From: Prevotellaceae bacterium
Lineage (GTDB): Bacteria > Bacteroidota > Bacteroidia > Bacteroidales > UBA932
DNA: 44,465 nucleotides
Assembly (NCBI GenBank): GCA_031257315.1
Contig: JAIROW010000187.1
Location: forward strand, 1 to 44,465
Reading direction: 5' to 3'
Under the pieces are notes generated by a model, which was given only the letters and a program-made list of their open reading frames with translations, had not been told where the DNA came from and did not search any database. Position numbers and translations under genes: made by a program. Of the stretch, positions 9,484 through 16,421 are shown one piece after another (the stretch's first letter is position 1; every line of letters starts with the position of its first letter).

Positions 9484-9721
9484 AAAAAAGCAGGCGAGCT
9501 TTTCAAAAAAGCAGGCGAGCTTTCATAAAAAAGCAGGCGAGCTTTTCAAAAAAGCAGGCGAGCTTTCATGGAAAAGCAGGCGAGCTTTCATGGAAAAGCA
9601 GGCGAGCTTTCATGGAAAAGCAGGCGAGCTTTTCAAAAAGGCAGGCGAGCTTTCACAAAAAAGCAGGCGAGCTTTCACAAAAAAGCAGGCGAGCTTTCAC
9701 AAAAAAGCAGGCGAGCTTTTT
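9484..9721. repeat. Tandem array of 11 GCAGGCGAGC units, period 21-22 bp
   Basis: The 10-mer GCAGGCGAGC occurs at 9490, 9511, 9533, 9554, 9576, 9598, 9620, 9641, 9663, 9685 and 9707. Each copy is flanked by A-runs and TTT, so every unit can fold as AAAGC-aggcga-GCTTT. The spacers are only AT-rich filler (tttcaaaaa, ttcatggaaa, ttcacaaaaa), not unique sequences. The period equals two helical turns, putting all cores on one face of the DNA. The same 10-mer is one arm of a hairpin in the adjacent element B. It contains no gene. Confidence 0.9.
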
Positions 9722-9735
9722 GACAATTGATAATA

Positions 9736-9991
9736 ATGCGAATCAGGAGTAAAAATGTCCTTACAGGACAAAATTTTCATAACCGCAGGCGAGCGATAGC
9801 GTTGCCTGCGGTTAAAAACGACAACAACTGACTGCCTGAAAGGCAGAACTCTATCGCAATAGAATTGAAATTTTGCCTTTCAGGCAATGATGAGAACGAT
9901 TGTGCTACCGCATACCGCGCTTCGCTTGTATGCGGTTATGAAAATTTAGCCCATTCGGGCTAAAATAACGTTTTCAACCCTTGATTCGCAT
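9736..9991 (-). mobile_element. MITE-like multi-hairpin element, copy B
   Basis: A 256-bp element, the reverse complement of copy A by orientation and exactly the same length, again bounded by ATGCGAATCA and TGATTCGCAT. The hairpins are more perfect than in A: GTCCTTACAGGAC, CCGCAGGC...GCCTGCGG, CTGCCTGAAAGGCAG, TTTTGCCTTTCAGGCAA, CCGCATAC...GTATGCGG and TTTAGCCCATTCGGGCTAAA. Compensatory differences between A and B (for example CCTGTAAGG against CCTGAAAGG) keep the stems paired. It lies between the GH95 promoter region and the end of the GNAT-like gene. Confidence 0.8.
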
Positions 9992-10040
9992 AATTTATAA
10001 AAATTATGAAAATCAGGACATTTTTACTCCTAATTCGCAT
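9992..10040. mobile_element. Extra element end attached to copy B
   Basis: After the inner end at 9991 there is a further ATGAAAATCAGGACATTTTTACTCC-like segment closing with TAATTCGCAT. It matches the left terminus of copy B (ATGCGAATCAGGAGTAAAAATGTCC region) inverted over about 25 bases. It looks like the remnant of a second element or a duplicated terminus. Confidence 0.6.
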
Positions 10041-10104
10041 AAATAATTTTTTTTATTTTTGCGGTGTTGAATTTATTGTTTCAATGTAGTGTATGATTTT
10101 TTAT

Positions 10105-10962
10105 TCAGTAGCGCAGTTCCAGTAAAAATTTTTTATTTCCCGAATTGTAGATTGCGAATATTTTTTCACGAGCCATAAAATCATCTATCGACAGCGTCTG
10201 CTGTAAAAAACGGTTGTGTAATTCTGCCGGCAATCTGTCGGGACGATATCTTTCGCAGGTTTGCGTGTTCAGATAGAATTTTTGAGGTTCGGTATATTCC
10301 GTAAATTTGAAACCAAGCTGTATGTAGCTTTTTCCCGAAGCCCAGTCAACATCGGCATAACTCATAACGTCGTCGGGGTTGCGTTCTGAAATAAAATGCG
10401 CGAGCAGTTTTCCGACGCCGCCGGTTACGATGCTGTTTTGCAGATTTGCAAACCGTATGAGTTCATGCGATCGGCAGGTCTTTCCATTACGGACAATCGG
10501 TCTGCCGCCACTGAAAGTCGCAACGGCTACAAGCTGCCTGTTGTAGAACAGTCCGTATTTGTACTTTGCCGTTGGCGAGCCGTGTAGATGGTTTGCTGTA
10601 AGAAATTCGTCAGCCTGCCGTTTTGCAATCCTTTCCACACTGCACTGTCGGGCGTGAATACGTTTGAATTTGCCCAGATGCGACAAAATCCGTAGCCGTA
10701 CAATGCTGTTTTTTGCCGTCCACAAGTCTTCCCAGACTGTTACAAGATGCAGTTTACGGTTTGCGGCTGCGATTGACAGATTCTGAAAAAACATTTTTTG
10801 CGCCCCGTTCATACTGCCTGATGGCATGGGAATCAGCAGAAAAACGAGGTTCTTTTGCGGTAAAATTACGTGACTGAAAGCAGAACACAAAATTTTGTCA
10901 GTCAGGATTTCGCCCGTGAAGTTTTCGGAGATAAATGTTTCAGTTTCGCTGCAAAAAGACAT
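10105..10962 (-). CDS. Conserved hypothetical protein with GNAT-like domain
   Basis: A 285-aa cytosolic protein of a type I recognise from Bacteroidota and some phages but whose function is not established. Seen in it are an N-terminal region with VWEDLWTAKNSIVRLRI (about 75-92), then KYKYGLFYNRQLVAVATFSGGRP (from about 133; the repeated strand pattern suggests a GNAT-type fold), SHELIRFAN (about 165-173), VVGG-like TGGVGKLLAHFI (about 180-191) and SYADVDWASGKSYIQLGF (about 201-218). No signal peptide or membrane segment is seen. It starts 14 bases after the ruvB stop, so it is probably the last gene of the aroD-HAD-ruvB transcript. An acyltransferase activity is only a fold-based guess. Confidence 0.7.
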   Translation of the reverse strand: MSFCSETETFISENFTGEILTDKILCSAFSHVILPQKNLVFLLIPMPSGSMNGAQKMFFQNLSIAAANRKLHLVTVWEDLWTAKNSIVRLRILSHLGKFKRIHARQCSVERIAKRQADEFLTANHLHGSPTAKYKYGLFYNRQLVAVATFSGGRPIVRNGKTCRSHELIRFANLQNSIVTGGVGKLLAHFISERNPDDVMSYADVDWASGKSYIQLGFKFTEYTEPQKFYLNTQTCERYRPDRLPAELHNRFLQQTLSIDDFMAREKIFAIYNSGNKKFLLELRY

Positions 10963-10976
10963 TTCATCAACCGGTG

Positions 10977-11996
10977 TTACTGAAACAGATTTCCCGTTTC
11001 GGCGTTTTTTACAATTCCAAGATGCGAATATGCCAGCGGGGTAATTTCTCTGCCTCGCGGAGTGCGTTGCAGAAATCCTTCCTTTATCAGAAACGGTTCA
11101 TATACTTCTTCGATTGTGCCTGCGTCTTCGCCCACAGCTGTTGCTATGGTGTTAAGTCCAACAGGACCGCCACCAAATTTGTGTATAATTGTTGTAAGTA
11201 TTTTATTGTCCATACTGTCGAGACCGCGTTTGTCGATATTCAAAGCGTCGAGCGCATAGCGCGTTATTGCCAGATCTATTGATCCTTTGCCTTTTACCTG
11301 CGCAAAATCGCGTACTCTCCGCAACAGTGCGTTGCAGATGCGCGGCGTTCCGCGACTTCGCAGCGCTATTTCGTTTGCCGCAGTGTCGTCGATTCCTACT
11401 CCCAAAATGGAGGCAGATCTTTTTATAATGTAAAAAAGCGTAACTGCGTCGTAATATTCGAGATGGCACTGTATTCCAAACCGCGCTCTCAGCGGACTTG
11501 TCAGCAGTCCGCTGCGGGTTGTCGCTCCAACCAGCGTAAATGGGTTAAGCGAGATCTGTATCGAACGCGCTCCCGGTCCTTTGTCGAGTATTATATCTAT
11601 TGTATAATCTTCCATTGCCGAATAGAGATATTCTTCGACAACGGGGCTGAGTCGGTGAATTTCGTCGATAAATAAAATCTGACCTTTTTCCAGTCCGGTG
11701 AGCAGACCTGCAAGGTCTCCGGGTTTGTCGAGTACCGGACCTGAGGTTGTTTTCATCGAAACCCCAAGTTCTTTGCTGATAATGCCTGCCAGAGTTGTTT
11801 TTCCAAGTCCGGGAGGTCCGTGCAGCAGTACATGGTCGAGGCTTTCGTTGCGCATCAGAGCCGCTTTGACAAATACTTTCAGGTTTTCGATAATTTTGTC
11901 CTGACCGCTAAATTCGCCAAAACCCTGCGGACGGATTTGATTCTCGAAATCGGGATTGGTCTGTTCCTTTTCTTTTTGTGGGTCGAAACGTTCCAT
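10977..11996 (-). CDS. ruvB: Holliday junction branch-migration ATPase RuvB
   Basis: Hexameric AAA+ motor that, with RuvA, drives branch migration of Holliday junctions in recombination and repair. The 339-aa length is normal. Walker [10 protein letters not shown] (about 60-68), Walker B with DEIHRL (111-116), sensor GATTRSG (about 158), the arginine-finger region LRARFG (about 170) and the C-terminal winged helix ([10 protein letters not shown], then LQRTPRGR) are all present. It starts 2 bases after the stop of the HAD gene, so translation is probably coupled. The ruvA and ruvC genes are not in the window. Confidence 0.98.
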   Translation of the reverse strand: MERFDPQKEKEQTNPDFENQIRPQGFGEFSGQDKIIENLKVFVKAALMRNESLDHVLLHGPPGLGKTTLAGIISKELGVSMKTTSGPVLDKPGDLAGLLTGLEKGQILFIDEIHRLSPVVEEYLYSAMEDYTIDIILDKGPGARSIQISLNPFTLVGATTRSGLLTSPLRARFGIQCHLEYYDAVTLFYIIKRSASILGVGIDDTAANEIALRSRGTPRICNALLRRVRDFAQVKGKGSIDLAITRYALDALNIDKRGLDSMDNKILTTIIHKFGGGPVGLNTIATAVGEDAGTIEEVYEPFLIKEGFLQRTPRGREITPLAYSHLGIVKNAETGNLFQ

Positions 11997-11998
11997 TG

Positions 11999-12628
11999 TT
12001 ACAGCAGATTTTCGATTTTGAAAAAATCCGAATCGTTTTCAAACAGCAAAGTTCTGAACCCACAAGCTGCTCCGGCTTCGATATTTGCCCTGCTGTCGTC
12101 TATAAAAAGCGTTTCTTCGGGGTTGATATTCGCCGCTGCAACAAGCTGACTGTAAATTCGGCTGTCCGGTTTCATGCAGCGCATTTTGTACGACAGAAAC
12201 ATAATGTCGAAATAACTTTCGAGAGGTTTTCCTGAGGGAGAAAACTGCGGAGAATTTGCCCACTCCATAATAATCGGATTTGTGTTGCTCAGCAGCATTG
12301 TTTTACGGTTTTTTCGCAGTTCCGATATATAATCCAGTTTTTTCTGACTTACAGGTTTTTTGAGAAAATCGAGCCAGCCTCTGTCAATTTCTTCCGGATC
12401 GACCGGTACGCCTGCTATTAGGGCTAATTTTTCATAAAACTGTTCTCTCGAAACGCTTCCGTCTTCAAAATCCTTAAAAATGCCTTTTTGCCTGTACGGA
12501 TCGATATAAGTTTCGATGTCGGCAATTCCGGCAGCTTTAAACTGCCTGACCGCAGCGTCTCTGTCAATATCGACAATTACTCCTCCAAAATCGAATATAA
12601 TATTTTTTATGGACATATAAATACTCAA
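11999..12628 (-). CDS. HAD superfamily hydrolase (subfamily IA, YihX-like)
   Basis: Probable small-molecule phosphatase of the haloacid dehalogenase superfamily, cytosolic, 209 aa. Motif I is DFGGVIVD with nucleophile Asp13; the +2 position is Gly rather than Asp, as in YihX-type proteins. Motif II is LLSNTNP (Ser114/Asn115), motif III Lys153 in MKPDSRIY, and motif IV FIDDS (Asp177/Asp178). The start ATG overlaps the aroD stop as ATGA, which supports this start; Met5 is a possible alternative. The substrate cannot be inferred. Its position between aroD and ruvB shows only co-transcription, not a shared pathway. Confidence 0.85.
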   Translation of the reverse strand: MSIYMSIKNIIFDFGGVIVDIDRDAAVRQFKAAGIADIETYIDPYRQKGIFKDFEDGSVSREQFYEKLALIAGVPVDPEEIDRGWLDFLKKPVSQKKLDYISELRKNRKTMLLSNTNPIIMEWANSPQFSPSGKPLESYFDIMFLSYKMRCMKPDSRIYSQLVAAANINPEETLFIDDSRANIEAGAACGFRTLLFENDSDFFKIENLL

Positions 12629-13281
12629 ACTGTTATATTATTAAATATATTTTTCATTTTCAAATACGAAATTTGCCCTTTGGCAAGCGGTTGTTTGTCC
12701 GAAACGGCAGCGTATGTGTATGGCGCTCCCAGAAACGTACAGGCAATTCTTGTTATCACTCCCATATCGCCCATTGCAAAGGCAATCAGGTTTTTATCGA
12801 CAAATGTTTCGTAAAGCGACAGAACTCTTGCCGAATCGGACTGACAGACAGCCGATGTAACTAATTTAACAATGTCAGCGCCCTGCCTGATACATTTGTT
12901 GACAATTTCTGTCAGTTCTTTCAACGGCGGAGTGTTTTCAAAATTGTGATACGAAACAATGAGTTTGCAGTTTTTTTTTGCTGCCGCCGCTGCCGAAACC
13001 GCCGCCAGGAAACCGTCGTCCGCTTCTGTTTCGACGTCAACAAAGGCAGCTCCTGCATCGACAGCTGTCAACAGCCTTTCGAGACGGCTGTTTCTGTCGT
13101 AAAAACCTTCACGGCATGTCGCCACCAGCTGTTTTTCCGACGAAAAAAGCTCCATTATTTCAGCCCTGTCAATACGCGACAGGTCAAGTCGGATTTCGGC
13201 AAAATCGAACCCGTCCAAAACATTAATTATTGCGTCAAAAGTTCTTTCGCCGATAGATACGCAAATTGATCCTTGTTTCAT
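12625..13281 (-). CDS. aroD: Type I 3-dehydroquinate dehydratase
   Basis: Third step of the shikimate pathway, dehydrating 3-dehydroquinate through a Schiff base. The 218-aa product is on the short side for the family but complete. The Schiff-base Lys139 lies in ADIVKLV and the catalytic His112 in VSYHNF. Substrate-binding residues are apparent in EIRLDL (Glu29, Arg31), TCRE (Arg57), Arg178 and Gln197. The gene opens a four-gene run (aroD-HAD-ruvB-GNAT-like), with a promoter-like TAACTTTG 22 bases upstream of its ATG. It is separated from ispG by 104 bases. Confidence 0.92.
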   Translation of the reverse strand: MKQGSICVSIGERTFDAIINVLDGFDFAEIRLDLSRIDRAEIMELFSSEKQLVATCREGFYDRNSRLERLLTAVDAGAAFVDVETEADDGFLAAVSAAAAAKKNCKLIVSYHNFENTPPLKELTEIVNKCIRQGADIVKLVTSAVCQSDSARVLSLYETFVDKNLIAFAMGDMGVITRIACTFLGAPYTYAAVSDKQPLAKGQISYLKMKNIFNNITV

Positions 13282-13302
13282 ATTTTTTTACCAAATAATT
13301 TG

Positions 13303-13337
13303 CAAAGTTAGTATAAAATATTCGGATTACATGCAAA
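13303..13337 (-). promoter_or_regulatory. Promoter of the aroD-ruvB operon
   Basis: On the - strand TAACTTTG (13303-13310) fits the Bacteroidota -7 box. A TTTG lies 23 bases further upstream (13334-13337), slightly more distant than ideal. It is well placed in the gap between ispG and aroD. Confidence 0.6.
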
Positions 13338-13385
13338 CCGATAAAAATGTATCCAAAATTTATACAAAAAATGAATTGCGATTAT

Positions 13386-15227
13386 TCACTGTTCGCTGTT
13401 TATCAGTTTAATTAATTCATCAATAGCATTTTCCTGCGGTATATTTTTTTTGACAGGTTCTTTTCCTCTGTACAGGGTTATTTTTCCATGTCCAGCGCCC
13501 ACATATCCGTAATCTGCGTCAGCCATTTCTCCGGGTCCGTTTACTATGCAGCCCATTATTCCGATTTTCAGGCTTTTAAAATTTTGCGTAGCGTTTTTAA
13601 TGTTTTGCAAAGTTGTTTTTAAATCAAACAAAGTTCGTCCACAGCTTGGACATGCAATATACTCTGTTCTGGTATATCGAACTCTTGAAGCCTGTAAAAT
13701 TCTGAAACTCAAATCGTTAATAAGTTTTACAGGAATTGACTTTGCCGAAATCATTATTCCTGCGCCAAAGCCGTCAATTAAGAGCGCACCAAAATCAGCC
13801 GCTGCCATAAGCTGCAATTTTTCAAAATCCGTTTCATCATATTTTCGATTGATTATCACAGGATTGCTAATTCCCAATGCTTTGATTTTCAGAAAGCAGG
13901 CGCGAAGTTCGGCAATTCCGGTATCATTATCGGAACTGATAATCAATATTTTATCACTGTTTATGGCAAGCCATTTCTGAAACTGTTTATCGCAAATCTG
14001 TCGGTAATTGCAAAAAATCAGGTTGTTGTCATTATCGTCCAGAATTTTCAAATTTTCACGTTCAAAACAGACTGCCGACGAAGCCGTATAAATAAAATCA
14101 GGTAAAACAGAGTCCGAATCGGAACTGCCAGATTTAAAGCCAAGATTTTCAATATCTTTTTGATAGACAGGATTCAGATGCGACAAATCGGAAATGACAG
14201 CAACTGGATTATCGCCGCCAATGCCATTGACCGCATGAGAACGTTGTTTGACATAACCGTATGGATTAAAGCCTGTTATGTCAATTTTTTCTGCGAGGTT
14301 GCAATTTTTTCTTTTTTCAAAATAATGAACCAGAGTTTTGGCAACAGGTATTTCATTTTCAGGAGGTTCGGTTAAAGAAACCCTTACGGTGTCGCCAAGT
14401 CCGTCCGCTAACAGAGCGCCAATTCCGACAGCAGATTTTATACGTCCATCCTCGTCGTTTCCGGCTTCTGTAACTCCCAGATGCAAAGGAAAATACATAT
14501 CTTCCGCGTTCATGGCGGCAACTAAAAGCCGGTAAGCATATACCATCACCCGTGTATTGCTCGCTTTCATTGAAACAATAACGTTATGGAAATTTTCGTT
14601 TTTGCAAATTCTCAAAAATTCCATCGCCGATTCAACCATGCCTTCGGGCGTATCGCCATACCGCGACATTATCCGTCCTGACAAAGAGCCATGATTTGCG
14701 CCGATACGCAAAGCTGTGCCATATTCTTTGCAAATATTGAGCAGCGAAACAAATTTTGTTTCAAGTTTCTCCAAATCAGCGTCCCAGTCATATTCGCAAT
14801 TGAGGTTTGAAGTTTGCAGCATTGCCTGCCTGTCGGTAAAATTGCCGGGGTTTATTCTGATTTTTTCTACATTTCGAGCCGCCGTTTCTGCTGCGTCAGG
14901 ATTAAAGTGAATATCAGCTATCAAAGGAAAATCGTAGCCGCCGTCTCTGAGCTTCTGCCGTATTATTCCCAGAGCTTCAGCGTCTCTTATGCCCGGCGCT
15001 GTTATGCGAACCAGTTCTGCTCCGGCATTGAAAACCTTAATACATTCATTGACAGTCGCTTCAATATCCATTGTCGGAGTTGTTACCATTGTCTGGATTC
15101 TAACGGGATTGTCGCCCCCGATTCTGATTTTTCCCACTGTTACTTCCCACGTTTTGCGCCTTGAAAACAAAAATAAATCACTACAATATAAATTTTGCGT
15201 ATTTTTAGAGTCTGTTTTGTCTGTCAT
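13386..15227 (-). CDS. ispG: (E)-4-hydroxy-3-methylbut-2-enyl-diphosphate synthase IspG, long form
   Basis: Iron-sulfur enzyme of the non-mevalonate isoprenoid pathway, converting MEcPP to HMBPP in the cytosol. At 613 aa it is the long Bacteroidota/plant-type enzyme with an extra domain inserted between the TIM barrel (about 25-300, with IRIGGDNPVRIQTM and ADIHFNP) and the [4Fe-4S] domain (from about 515). Cluster ligands are Cys526 and Cys529 (CPSCGRTLFDL) and Cys560 with Glu567 (MGCIVNGPGE). The insert (about 305-510) is more variable. Its ATG overlaps the stop of the upstream transglutaminase-like gene as ATGA, so the two are co-transcribed. Confidence 0.96.
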   Translation of the reverse strand: MTDKTDSKNTQNLYCSDLFLFSRRKTWEVTVGKIRIGGDNPVRIQTMVTTPTMDIEATVNECIKVFNAGAELVRITAPGIRDAEALGIIRQKLRDGGYDFPLIADIHFNPDAAETAARNVEKIRINPGNFTDRQAMLQTSNLNCEYDWDADLEKLETKFVSLLNICKEYGTALRIGANHGSLSGRIMSRYGDTPEGMVESAMEFLRICKNENFHNVIVSMKASNTRVMVYAYRLLVAAMNAEDMYFPLHLGVTEAGNDEDGRIKSAVGIGALLADGLGDTVRVSLTEPPENEIPVAKTLVHYFEKRKNCNLAEKIDITGFNPYGYVKQRSHAVNGIGGDNPVAVISDLSHLNPVYQKDIENLGFKSGSSDSDSVLPDFIYTASSAVCFERENLKILDDNDNNLIFCNYRQICDKQFQKWLAINSDKILIISSDNDTGIAELRACFLKIKALGISNPVIINRKYDETDFEKLQLMAAADFGALLIDGFGAGIMISAKSIPVKLINDLSFRILQASRVRYTRTEYIACPSCGRTLFDLKTTLQNIKNATQNFKSLKIGIMGCIVNGPGEMADADYGYVGAGHGKITLYRGKEPVKKNIPQENAIDELIKLINSEQ

Positions 15228-16285
15228 GATATTTTTTTAATGTCCGATATAAGCGTGTGAACCATATTTTTCAGTTTTTCGACCGACGAGAGCATTTCTC
15301 TGTCAGCCAGACTGATGCCGTTCAGATATTGCAAAGCTTCGTAGAGTTTTAAATTTGCTTCATTCAGTTTTTTCTTCAACACGCTATTTTTCTGATTTTT
15401 AATATAACTGTTGTAAATACCGCATGACTGGTTGTAAAGATTGACAGCCAGATTGTATTTTTCTACATTTTCGCTTTCCTGAATGGATTTAATAATTTTG
15501 ATATTTATTTCTATATGTTTCTCTGTTGCAGAATTATATATTCCCATTGATATAATGCGCCTGTTTGATGCTATGATACGTTCTTTTTCGGATAACATGC
15601 TTATTTTATTGATTGTATCTGGAAAATTAAAAAAGCGCGAAGTTATTGAATCTGCAACTTTATCTGTATAAAATTCCTTATGATTTATCGGAAAATATGA
15701 GAACTGCCAGACAGGATCAAAAGGCATGTGTGAATTAATAATTTTTCCGGGTTCAACTAAAAACCATTTGTCGTTAAACCGTTTGCGAAACTGTCCCTGC
15801 GAAACTGTCCCTGCCGACCATGTAGGGTCGATAAGTTTCCATTTGCCGGCAATTTTTACGGCGCACCATGCGTGAGAATCTTCGTCGATTTTACCGTTTT
15901 GTTTTACATATCCGCTGATTTCCTGCACATTAAGTCCAAGTTTTTCTGCAATGGCTTTAAACGTTTTTGTATATCCCGAACAGACAGATTTACGTGTTCT
16001 TAACGTTCTTTCTATCAGTTCGTTTTCGTTTTTATAGGTAGTTCTGTTATTCAGTTCGTCTATATCGTAAGAAATATGCTGGGCAGTCCAACTGTATGCA
16101 GCTCTGAGTTTTGCACTGTTTGACGAAAATTTTTTCATAATATAATTTGCAATATCTTCCACCGATTTTGCCTGTTTGTCGGGGAAAATTCGCATAATCG
16201 AATCTATATATTTGTAAGATTGAGCGTTAACAGTGGAACAGTGAAACTGTAAAAAAATGAAAAAAAATAAATAATATGGAAACAT
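15224..16285 (-). CDS. Secreted transglutaminase-like (papain-fold) protein
   Basis: A 353-aa exported protein with a transglutaminase-core domain; bacterial members are usually peptidases or of unknown role. The start chosen gives a clean signal peptide (MFPYYLFFFIFLQF..., cleavage near VNAQS). The frame is open to an ATG at 16402, but the extra 39 residues do not look like part of the protein. From the chosen start the catalytic triad is Cys102 in SVCSGYT, His138 in DSHAWC and Asp153 in LIDPTWSAG. The C-terminal 150 residues are Lys/Asn-rich and helical with no recognised domain. The stop overlaps the ispG start. Base composition is strongly AT-rich. Confidence 0.8.
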   Translation of the reverse strand: MFPYYLFFFIFLQFHCSTVNAQSYKYIDSIMRIFPDKQAKSVEDIANYIMKKFSSNSAKLRAAYSWTAQHISYDIDELNNRTTYKNENELIERTLRTRKSVCSGYTKTFKAIAEKLGLNVQEISGYVKQNGKIDEDSHAWCAVKIAGKWKLIDPTWSAGTVSQGQFRKRFNDKWFLVEPGKIINSHMPFDPVWQFSYFPINHKEFYTDKVADSITSRFFNFPDTINKISMLSEKERIIASNRRIISMGIYNSATEKHIEINIKIIKSIQESENVEKYNLAVNLYNQSCGIYNSYIKNQKNSVLKKKLNEANLKLYEALQYLNGISLADREMLSSVEKLKNMVHTLISDIKKIS

Positions 16286-16421
16286 GGAAATATGTCTGTT
16301 TTTTAAATAATATTTCCATGTTTTTATATTTTCGTAAAAAGTGTAAAATTTAAATAAATATTTCACATAATTTATTATCACATCAAAACCGCATTTCCGC
16401 ATTTTCTCTTTTCCATTTTTT

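Noticed and set aside
9484-9721. CRISPR-like array
   Set aside because: The period is only 21-22 bp, the spacers are 11-12 bp of near-identical AT filler, and no cas gene is present. It is a tandem repeat, not a CRISPR.
16286-16402. 39-residue N-terminal extension of the transglutaminase-like protein
   Set aside because: The extension would bury the signal peptide behind a basic, AT-rich stretch. The internal ATG at 16285 gives a normal secreted protein.
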